Below the pieces are notes generated by a model. That model was not told where the DNA came from. It searched no databases and saw only the letters and a program-made list of their open reading frames with translations. 25,425 nt of DNA, from the NCBI GenBank assembly GCA_031271725.1, contig JAISVE010000150.1:1-25425 (forward strand). The letters run 5' to 3'. The position numbers and the translations under genes are program-made. Source of the DNA: Bacteroidales bacterium. GTDB lineage: Bacteria; Bacteroidota; Bacteroidia; Bacteroidales; P3. Numbering within the stretch: the stretch's first letter is position 1; every line of letters starts with the position of its first letter. Shown here piece after piece: positions 16,119 to 24,700 of the stretch.

Positions 16119-19100
16119 ATGTATATGAAACAGTTGAAAAGTATTTTAGCATTTGCATTATTTACAGTAATGCTTTTTAGTGTGGGTTATTCACAGACAG
16201 GCTCATTTGTTGCAAAAAACGTTGAGTTACATGCGCAGGGAAACCTTGCGTTAATAAGAACAGCAACAGTCGATTTTAAGGTTGTTACCTTTGCAGGCAA
16301 GACTTATGCTTGGACAAAACTTACCGGAAGTACAATGGATGGCGATGGGACTTGGCAAAGCCAGCTGCGTTTTTGGACAGGTACTAACGGCGCAGTGGAA
16401 AATCAGCTTAGAAATTGGTCGAACGACAAAATAGAAACTTGGGGTTATACTGAGGTGTCGGCTTCAGGCATAGATAGCATTTCTATATTTTTGAATATCC
16501 TGGAGGGTGGTTTTTCGGAAACTCCGCACTTTGCTTATAATGCTGCCATACCCAACAGTCCTGTGCCAAGCGATGTAACAGCACCGGTTTTATCAACTTA
16601 TAATTACAGCAACTTAACCCAAATTTCGGCAACATTGGAATTTGCAGCAACAGATGATAATGATGTGTTTTATATTGTAAAGAATAACACTACAAATGCT
16701 GAACAAATTGTCTTTTTTGAAGAATTGGCTTTATCCGAACTTACGCCGCTCACTCCATATTCCTACGATATAACCCCGGTTGATTTCAGCGGAAATATCG
16801 GAACTCCGCAAACAATAACTTTCACAACTCCAGGAGCAACTTTTCTTGCAACTCCCACCGGCATAAGCATTACCGACAGTACAATTACTTATACAGGTGA
16901 TGCAGCCGCTCTCACCCACAATGTTAAGGTTTACAGAGGAGCAACTGCTCTGTTGGAAATATCTCAAAATATAAATAGCGAAACAGGCGGAATTTTGCAT
17001 TGCCAAAACTTGCCTACAGGTGAATATACCGTAACCGTGCAGGCAATGGGCAACGAAATGGATATTATGAGTTCGGGTGTTTCAGCAAGTTATACCTGGG
17101 AATTTACAAATGACGATTATGAGGCACCGAGTGCAGGCACTTCGCTTATTTGCAAACAGGAATTTGAAACCAGAGGAGTTCTTTTCAGTGTTGAAACCGA
17201 AGGCGGCAAACTTATTGTAACAATTGCACCTAAGGCAGAAGGAGCAACAGCAACGTTTCGTGCTGAGGCAGAAGGTTTATTGGCGAAGTACTTTACTATT
17301 AACGGACATGCTGCACCGGAAGGAACACCGTGGTTTACAAAAGAAGGTCCTACGGAAGGAAGCCTTACACAAACATTTGTACCTGACGGCATAGAGCTTC
17401 GTGCAGGTGACGTTATAGATTATAACGGATTAAATACATGGTCGCTTAATGGTGCCGGTGATTACACTTTTAATTTCAAGTTTAGCGTTATAGGTGCGCC
17501 GGAAGGCTATATCTGGGGCAGCCGCTGTCAGAGATTAACTGCGCCGGCAAATGTAGCAATAGACGGAGACAGGAGAATTACATTTGAAGACAGCGAAAAT
17601 GCTTCCGAAAACGTTGAGGGATATTTGGCAACAATCAAGAATAGTGCGGGCGTTGCAGCAGCAAGCATGACTGTTGTGTCGGGCGATATACTCGAATATG
17701 ATGTTGCTGGCGGCACGGTAACTGTGCAGGCGGTATCAAACAATCCCGATATTGCAAGTTCCGACCCATCGACTCCATTTGAGTGGACATACACCAACAC
17801 AGGCAGAATAACATATCCGAGTGCTTTTTGGAATATGCTTGTAGATCCGCAAACAGACGCTGCCAATGCATGCGCCGCAGATAATCGGGATGCCGCAAAC
17901 TGGACTTTTGAAACAATAAACGGCAAACTTATAATAACAATATCGGCAGGCCCAAGCGGTGTAGGCGAGTTTAGAAATGACAACAGATTAGCCAACAAGG
18001 CTAATTATAGCATAAATGGTGTTGCGGGCGAATATTTTGACGTAGAAAATAACGGAATAAATCAGATAATTCTTACGCCGAAAGAAACGACAGTAATCAA
18101 GCCCGGAGATGTAGTAAGTTATAACGGAGTGGTTGAATATAAAACAGCAATGTCAAATCCGGGAGGCTGCGGTAATCCGGTTGATTTATATCCGACTATT
18201 AACTTTGCCGATTACGGCACCTACATTTGGGGCACTCGCGGACCAACCTTGTTTAGACCCGAAAATGTTGAGGTTGATGAAAACCGCGTGCTTACTTTTA
18301 ACGGTGACGAAAACGCCGGAAGTTATGCAGTAAGCATTTATAATGAACAGAATTTTCTTGTGGCAAGCCAAACGGTAACGCAAAGCGGTGAAACCCTTAT
18401 CTATGACGTGTCGGGCAATTACTATCTGTTTGTGCAGTCGGTGTCCGGAGATGATACTTACTTAACATCTATTGTTTCGGATACTGCAAAGTGGAATTAT
18501 ACTAACCCTGAAGCAGCAAAATATCCGTCAATATTCTGCGGTTTTGCCCTGGATGGCTCTATTGACCATGGGAATAATGATTGGGCTGTATTTACATGGG
18601 AAACCATAGACGGAAATCTTGTTATCAGTATAGATGCAGATGTTGCAACAGGCAATTCCGAAACATATTTCCGCAATAATGGTTTTAGAGATTATGGAAA
18701 CTATGATGATAAAGTAAGTAAATTTTCAATAAACGGAATTGAAGGAGATTATTTCACCCTTAGCAGTGCGGACGAGAGTCAAATAATACTTACGCCGAAA
18801 GTTACCATAAACCCCGGCGACCAAATAACCTATAACGGAGTAGTTGAGTACAGGACAGCCCTTACAGACGGAACAGGACTTTGGCCCACTATCAACTTCG
18901 GCTCTTACGGCAGTTTCACTTGGGGCACAACCTGTGCTTATTCCCCGGAAGTAAGATTAAGCAAGGGCTCCGTAAAGTTTAGCCCTGATACAGGTGTTCA
19001 AACATTTACCATTGAAGCCGAAAAACTTACTTCTGCGCTTACAGTAACAGCAACACCCGGACTATTGGTAACTCTTTCAACAATAACCCCCGATGAAAAC

Positions 19101-21641
19101 GGCATTATTAAACCGATAGATATTTATGTTATGTGGGACGGCGGAGCTTCTTCAGGCGGCAGCGTTAACATTAGCGGCGGTGGCTTGGCATTTCCGAAAT
19201 CCGTGAGAGTGTTAAGTGAAGGTTTTTCGGAATATTGCAATAAACTTTTCACCAATCAAGGCGGCTCTGCGCCGGTATATCTCACCATAAGCGAGAATGC
19301 GGAGAAACTTGATTTCACTGTCTTGCCCTATTACAGTGGCGGTATGGCAGTGTGGGATAGAATTCAAAACATAACTTCCGATGGCGGGCAAACAATTTCC
19401 ACCAATGAAGGTGGAGGCACTCCGACTATTACCGCAACTTTTGACGCTGCGTTAAATGCAGGTGATGTTATTACTTTCGGACAGCCGGTTGTCTGGAAGG
19501 CGCCTAAAGCAGATGGTATAATGGAAGCCAACGCTTTTATAGATGCTCCGCAAACATATACCGCAGGCTTGAATTGCGCCTTAACCAATCCTGTTCCTGC
19601 AAACTATGCAGACATTACGCTTGCGGAAGTAATAGACGAACAAAGAAAAGATACTTCTGCTTCGCTGAGAATAACTGCCGACAGAGGCACTTACGGCTTA
19701 AAGAATGTTCGTATTCGTGAAGTAAACGGAAAACTTCCCATAACAGGTTTTGATATGAATGGCGATAATTCTGTTGTTTGCACTTTAACCGGACTTTCGG
19801 CGCAAACCGAATACAACTTTGAAATAATTGCCTTTGATACTCTCGGTTATCCTTCGGCAGTTGAAACTTTGAGCTTGACAACACGCGGTGTCCTTGTTGA
19901 AACGGATTTTGAAGCAACAATTACAGACGGTGTTTATAACGGAGAGGCGCACGAGGTAACAGCCGAAGCAAAAGTAGCCGGAGCAGGTGGAATAACCGTA
20001 CTTTATGATGAAAGCCCGGAAGCACAGGTAAATGCAGGAAGTTATTCGATAAGGATAGCCGTTGCTCAGGGCTCGGACTATCTTGCCGATACTTTTGAAA
20101 TGGGCACTTTAACAATATCTAAAATGGATATTACTGCTTCACATTTGGTATTTGATACAACAGCCGTAACTTACAATGGTGTGGCAAAGACCGTTTCGGT
20201 TGCTGCCGGTACTTTTATTGCAGGGGCAGGACTTAGTGTTATCGATACTGTTTTCTACAATAACTCGGCATCAACGGAAGTTCTTAATGCGGGCAGTTAC
20301 AGTGTAAGCGTAAGTATTGCGGAAGGCGCAAATTACAATGCCGCCTACAGATTGCATTTGGGTACTTTCATAATCAATAAAGCCGAACTTACAGCAGCCA
20401 AATTGTCTTACGATATTCTTTCGGCAAACTCTGTTTATAACGGCAGTGCGCACACTGTAGAAGTATCGCTTGCATCACCGTTTACAGGCGCGGGCACGCT
20501 AAGCATAAAGTATAACGGCGATAATATAAGCCCGATTGATGCAAAAACTTATACGGTAAGCGTTAGCGCGGCAGAAGGAACAAACTTTACCGCTACCGGA
20601 GAAGATATAACATTGGGCAGTTTTGTTGTAGCCAAAGCCGACCTTACTCTCGAGCATATTTCATACATAATTCCCGACAGCATAATTTATAACGCCCAGG
20701 GACATTCGATAGCAGTATCGCTTGTTGCGCCATATACAAAAGCAGGTGCTTTCACGCTGAAATATAACGATGCTGCCGGAAATCCTGTTGAAGTGGGAAA
20801 TTACACGGTTACTCTTGACGCTGCGGCAGGAATAAATTTCAATGACACAACGGGCATGGTACTTGGAACATTGAGGATTGTAGAGCGTCCGATAGGTATT
20901 CTTACGGCAGATGATTTTATTGCAACAATTACAAACGCAGTTTATAACGGACAGGCGCACACGGTAAGTGTTGAGCCGGTGCCGCTTGTTGCAGGCGGAA
21001 TAGGTGCAATAACCATACTTTATGATGAAAGTCCGGAAGCACCGGTAAATGCAGGCGAGTATGCCATAACAATAGAGGTTGCCGCAGGCAGCGAATATGC
21101 CGCCGAAACTTTTGAAATAGGTACTTTAACAGTATCGAAAGCCGAACTTGCCATTGCACATCTTTTATTTGAAATTCCGAGCGACAGTATTTTCTATGAT
21201 GAAAACGAGCATCCGATAGATGAGGTAACACTTGCCTCACCATATACAGGCGCAGGTCTGTTTAGTATAAAGTATAACGGAGATGCGGCGATTCCTGTTG
21301 AAGTGGGTACTTATGCAGTTACTCTTGATGCCGCAGAGGGCGCAAATTTTGCCGCTGCAACGGATGTTGAATTGGGAGAGTTTACGATTTATCCGCGTAA
21401 AATTGTAAGGGTCGAAGTTGCAGGGAAAGCAAAACTCGAAGCATATCTTGTAAATGATGTTTTATATGTAAGTTCAAATGTTGCAAGTGTGAGATTGCTT
21501 AATATAAGCGGAATACAGGTGCTTGAGAGCAAGGCACCGGGCAAAACCGTTTCGCTTGCAGCTTTGCCGAGGGGATTGTACTTTGCAGTGTTGCGGGGTG
21601 TGGATGGTGTTAGTGTATGTACTGTTAAGATAGTTAAGTAA
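16119..21641 (+). CDS. Giant modular T9SS-secreted surface protein A
   Basis: 1840 residues, function not recognised. The ATG at 16125 (MKQLKSIL) is an equally good start; both give the same signal peptide, ending near GYSQ. Order of parts: 51-237, a segment shared with the 630-residue protein at 11809, including an FN3-like part; about 240-330, FN3-like; Cys-bracketed modules at 344-470, 582-708 and 805-940, the first two joins bridged by FN3-like linkers; an Ig-like domain about 943-1035 (VQTFTIEAEKLTSALTVTA); a divergent fourth module 1036-1153; FN3-like about 1160-1257; six MBG-like repeats 1262-1758; and a type A T9SS sorting domain about 1780-1840 (LYVSSNVASVRLLNISG, ALPRGLYFAVL). No catalytic motif is seen. 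T9SS export and surface display are well supported. Binding of glycan or adhesion is inferred from the beta-rich repeat build and from its place after the glucan locus. Confidence 0.85.
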   Translation: MYMKQLKSILAFALFTVMLFSVGYSQTGSFVAKNVELHAQGNLALIRTATVDFKVVTFAGKTYAWTKLTGSTMDGDGTWQSQLRFWTGTNGAVENQLRNWSNDKIETWGYTEVSASGIDSISIFLNILEGGFSETPHFAYNAAIPNSPVPSDVTAPVLSTYNYSNLTQISATLEFAATDDNDVFYIVKNNTTNAEQIVFFEELALSELTPLTPYSYDITPVDFSGNIGTPQTITFTTPGATFLATPTGISITDSTITYTGDAAALTHNVKVYRGATALLEISQNINSETGGILHCQNLPTGEYTVTVQAMGNEMDIMSSGVSASYTWEFTNDDYEAPSAGTSLICKQEFETRGVLFSVETEGGKLIVTIAPKAEGATATFRAEAEGLLAKYFTINGHAAPEGTPWFTKEGPTEGSLTQTFVPDGIELRAGDVIDYNGLNTWSLNGAGDYTFNFKFSVIGAPEGYIWGSRCQRLTAPANVAIDGDRRITFEDSENASENVEGYLATIKNSAGVAAASMTVVSGDILEYDVAGGTVTVQAVSNNPDIASSDPSTPFEWTYTNTGRITYPSAFWNMLVDPQTDAANACAADNRDAANWTFETINGKLIITISAGPSGVGEFRNDNRLANKANYSINGVAGEYFDVENNGINQIILTPKETTVIKPGDVVSYNGVVEYKTAMSNPGGCGNPVDLYPTINFADYGTYIWGTRGPTLFRPENVEVDENRVLTFNGDENAGSYAVSIYNEQNFLVASQTVTQSGETLIYDVSGNYYLFVQSVSGDDTYLTSIVSDTAKWNYTNPEAAKYPSIFCGFALDGSIDHGNNDWAVFTWETIDGNLVISIDADVATGNSETYFRNNGFRDYGNYDDKVSKFSINGIEGDYFTLSSADESQIILTPKVTINPGDQITYNGVVEYRTALTDGTGLWPTINFGSYGSFTWGTTCAYSPEVRLSKGSVKFSPDTGVQTFTIEAEKLTSALTVTATPGLLVTLSTITPDENGIIKPIDIYVMWDGGASSGGSVNISGGGLAFPKSVRVLSEGFSEYCNKLFTNQGGSAPVYLTISENAEKLDFTVLPYYSGGMAVWDRIQNITSDGGQTISTNEGGGTPTITATFDAALNAGDVITFGQPVVWKAPKADGIMEANAFIDAPQTYTAGLNCALTNPVPANYADITLAEVIDEQRKDTSASLRITADRGTYGLKNVRIREVNGKLPITGFDMNGDNSVVCTLTGLSAQTEYNFEIIAFDTLGYPSAVETLSLTTRGVLVETDFEATITDGVYNGEAHEVTAEAKVAGAGGITVLYDESPEAQVNAGSYSIRIAVAQGSDYLADTFEMGTLTISKMDITASHLVFDTTAVTYNGVAKTVSVAAGTFIAGAGLSVIDTVFYNNSASTEVLNAGSYSVSVSIAEGANYNAAYRLHLGTFIINKAELTAAKLSYDILSANSVYNGSAHTVEVSLASPFTGAGTLSIKYNGDNISPIDAKTYTVSVSAAEGTNFTATGEDITLGSFVVAKADLTLEHISYIIPDSIIYNAQGHSIAVSLVAPYTKAGAFTLKYNDAAGNPVEVGNYTVTLDAAAGINFNDTTGMVLGTLRIVERPIGILTADDFIATITNAVYNGQAHTVSVEPVPLVAGGIGAITILYDESPEAPVNAGEYAITIEVAAGSEYAAETFEIGTLTVSKAELAIAHLLFEIPSDSIFYDENEHPIDEVTLASPYTGAGLFSIKYNGDAAIPVEVGTYAVTLDAAEGANFAAATDVELGEFTIYPRKIVRVEVAGKAKLEAYLVNDVLYVSSNVASVRLLNISGIQVLESKAPGKTVSLAALPRGLYFAVLRGVDGVSVCTVKIVK
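17148..19577 (+). repeat. four Cys-bracketed modules of giant A
   Basis: Module copies lie at about 17148-17528, 17862-18242, 18531-18938 and, more divergent, 19224-19577. Common features of the first three: a Cys near the start, then a WET-like strand (TWETIDGNLVISI; FSVETEGGKLIVTI), FR, a [FY]-x-ING strand, a PGD..YNGVVEY-type segment, an LWPTINF..YG strand, and WG-x2-C at the end. The fourth keeps only the opening YCNK, an AGDVITFG segment and the closing Cys. The second copy has Gly in place of the closing Cys (GTRG) but an extra Cys in an inserted GGCGNP. Confidence 0.75.
19902..21392 (+). repeat. six MBG-like repeats of giant A
   Basis: Six units of about 75-86 residues (1262-1335, 1336-1420, 1421-1506, 1507-1588, 1596-1674, 1675-1758). 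Each has VYNG or YN near its start, GAG in the middle, a KYNG or LYDE strand, V-x-AG-x-Y, and G-x2-Y/F followed by GTLTISK-like ends. This pattern fits the MBG bacterial Ig-like family found in adhesins. Units 1 and 5 are the closest: bases 20000-20038 and 21017-21055 agree at 37 of 39 positions. Confidence 0.75.
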
Positions 21642-21761
21642 AACTCCTAAAAGCAGTCATCTGCTGCGTTATGCTCCACCCTCTGACATCCTCATTATCG
21701 TTAGATAACTCCGGTGTCAGAGGGTATCGCAACCTTACATCTAACTACTTTTAGAAGTTTT
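21640..21761. repeat. second nested inverted repeat, after giant A
   Basis: Outer arm AAAACTCCTAAAAGCAG (21640-21656) pairs with 21745-21761 with two mismatches. An inner stem, ACCCTCTGACA (21678-21688) with TGTCAGAGGGT (21715-21725), is perfect over 11 bases. The apex TTATC-GTTA-GATAA (21696-21709) is also perfect. It contains CTGCGTTATGCTCCAC (21664-21679), a 15 of 16 match to the element at 4550-4565. It starts at the stop of giant A and may terminate its transcript; the remaining bases to 21790 show no clear promoter. Confidence 0.62.
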
Positions 21762-21790
21762 CATAGATAAACTATAAATAGATATTTATT

Positions 21791-24700
21791 ATGAACAGAT
21801 ATTTTTACCTGCTGTCTTTCCTGTTCGTTTTTTGCACAACCACAGTTAGTGCGGGCGAATCGGAATTTTGTCTTACAAAGATAACACCGCCATTCGGTAA
21901 CAACTGTTCCGGCGATGATTTAAGTGCAGCATATTTTTCGTGGCACACCGAAGCAGATGGAACTGTCAGCGTAACAATAACAGGACTGCCCGGCAATACC
22001 GCAACATCATTTCGCAACGCTTATGGAATGAATGCAACAAATCTTAAAGTTAAAGGCAAGGCAGGTATTAGCTTTACAGGCACATTTGCAGATGCAGGCA
22101 AAACAAAAATCATATACACTCCAAGCGCGCCCTTAACGACAGGTGATACATTAACCTATAATGGCATTGTGGAATACAAAACAGCAGACGTACCTTCGGG
22201 TGGATTTGCCTTACATGACTTGTGGCCCACTTTAAGTTTTACTCATACTTTCGGCGATGTTTGCGTTCCGCCGGAACCGACAGCATTGGAAACTCCTGCC
22301 GATATAGAAATTATTGACGACAGTATTATAACATTTACTGCCGATGTAAATGCCGCCTACAATCTTCTCACAGTATATCGAAGCAATTCTTTGTTGCCGG
22401 TGCATATACAAAATGTGAATAGCGGCGATACAATACACTTCTCTGTTGCGGGCAGTTACACTTTCACCTTGCAGTCAATTACGGGCGATTTGCTTTACCT
22501 TAATTCTGTTGTTTCGGCAAGGGAAGAATGGATAATTGCCGGCGAACCGCCCGTTGTGAATGTGGGTGAAACCGTTTTCTGCAATACTTCTTTCGGAGAA
22601 GGAAATGCGGAAGCTCTGTTTACTTGGGAAACCGTAAACAATCAACTTGTTATTAAAATTGCACCTGTAGAAATCGGTGATAAAAACACAAAGTTTCGTG
22701 ATGTAATGAATGCTGCAAATTTTACGGTAAACGGTTTTGCAGGCACTTGGTTTGAGGCAGGAATTTTGAATGAAAATAACACCGTGATAACTTACAAGCC
22801 TCTTATACCTCTGTTGGATGGTGATGTAGTCAGTTATAATGCGGTGGTTGAATATGCCACAAAAGGCAACGGCAATCTTTATCCCACAATAAATTTCAAC
22901 AATTATATTTGGGGCAGCCGCTGTCCGCAGGCGGAAATTCTCGAAGCACCCACAGGAATAAATGTTAATGACGGTGTTCTTAGTTTTAATGAAGTAGATA
23001 ACGCTGTTTCCTACAAACTTAATGTTTACAGAAAACAGTCAAATCTTTTAGAGTATGAAAAAATTATAACTTCTTCACCGGAAACGCTCGAACTTGAAGT
23101 TCCGGATAACTATACTTTAACATTACGTTCAATAGGCAATAATGTAGAATATTTGTCAAGCGAGGAATCGCCGCGATATGTTTTTACGCAGGTAAATAGC
23201 AACTATGTAGAGCCGCAGGCAGGTGTTTCTACTTTTTGCAATTTCTCTTTTGACCCTGCTTCGAACGACCATGGCGACAATGACCGCATTGTTTTTTCCT
23301 GGGAAACAATAAACGGGAATATAGTTGCAACTATTAGCGATGCTGTTGGCAATTCCGGAACAACATTCAGGCTGGACGGACTTTTTGGAAAGGATTTATA
23401 TGTAAACGGACAGAGCAATGCGGAATGGTTTACAACGCAACTCATCGACAATAACACAAAGGTAATTTTCACTCCGAATATCCCTTTAAGAAACGGCGAT
23501 AAAATTGTTTACAATGGCTATGTGGAATATTTTACCGCCAACACAGGCGAAGTCGGCTTGTGGCCCCCCGTGAATTTCGGCAACTACGGCGTGTATCTGT
23601 ACGGCGCAACTTGCGACAAGGCAACATCAATAATTGTAAGCGAAAGACAACTTTTTTTCACACCCGATACAGGTGTGAGAATGTTTACAGTTTCGGGCAG
23701 CAACTTTACCGCACCGTTATTGGTGACAGCTCCCTACGGCTTAACGGCGCAACGTGCGCGCGAATTTTCGGCTGCCGCTTATCGTATTGACACATTATAT
23801 CCTATGCCTGACGGCACTTTGCCTGCAACACCCGTAGAAATTCGTTGGCAGGAAGGCTCATCTGAGGGCGGAACGGTGCGCATAGAGGGCGGTGGAATGC
23901 CCTTTGCAAAGGAAATTCCCGTTGTGTCAAGCGGCTTTTCATCTTACTGCAATAAAGTACTTAACTTTTGGTCGGCGGGACTTGGAATGTGCCCCGTATA
24001 TCTCTCCGTAAATCAATCGGCATCAAACGTGTTGGAGTTTATATTAAATCCGTATTACGGAACAGCGGCACGCTGGGCTGCGGGGGGCAATTCTATTCAG
24101 GCGGACAAAGTTATTGTAAGTAATCCCTCGGTAGTTTTGACGGGACGTGAGCAATCCGACAATATAATAACCCTTACTTTTAGCGGGGACTTGCTGTCGG
24201 GCGATACTGTGAAAATAGGACCTAATCCCGCTTTTGTATGGGAGGCGCAGAGTGAAGCCGGCGTTTTAGAGCCGAACTGTTTTATAGATGCCGTTCAAAC
24301 CTACATTGCGGGCAAGGGTTGCGGTTTGTCGGTATCCGCTCCTGCAATATTACCGCAAGTTCAAGACTTGAATTATCAAGGACAGTCCTTTGAAGGAGGA
24401 AATGCTAACATCACGGTTCAAGCAGGCACATATCCTGTTGCAAAATTGCGTATATGGGAAAAATCAGGGCTTGTACCATTTAAGGAATATCCGGTAAACA
24501 CGAATAATGTTTATCAGATAGCAGGGCTTGAACCATACAATATATATACTTTCTATGTGCAGGCAATAGACGATGCGGGATATGCTTCGCTTGCAAAAAC
24601 ATTTGTTGTAAAAAATCTTGGCGTTTTAAATGCAAGCGAGGTTTCTTTTGAAGACAGCGTAACTTTTGACGGATTAACTCAAAAGGCTCAGTTGAAATTT

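Noticed and set aside
19902..21392. Regularly spaced repeats as a CRISPR array
   Set aside because: The units are about 240 bases, in frame and diverged; they are MBG-like protein repeats.
23560..23790. Short plus-strand frame in another phase within giant B
   Set aside because: It overlaps the continuous 1211-codon frame of giant B, which has domain repeats; the short frame has no recognisable motif.
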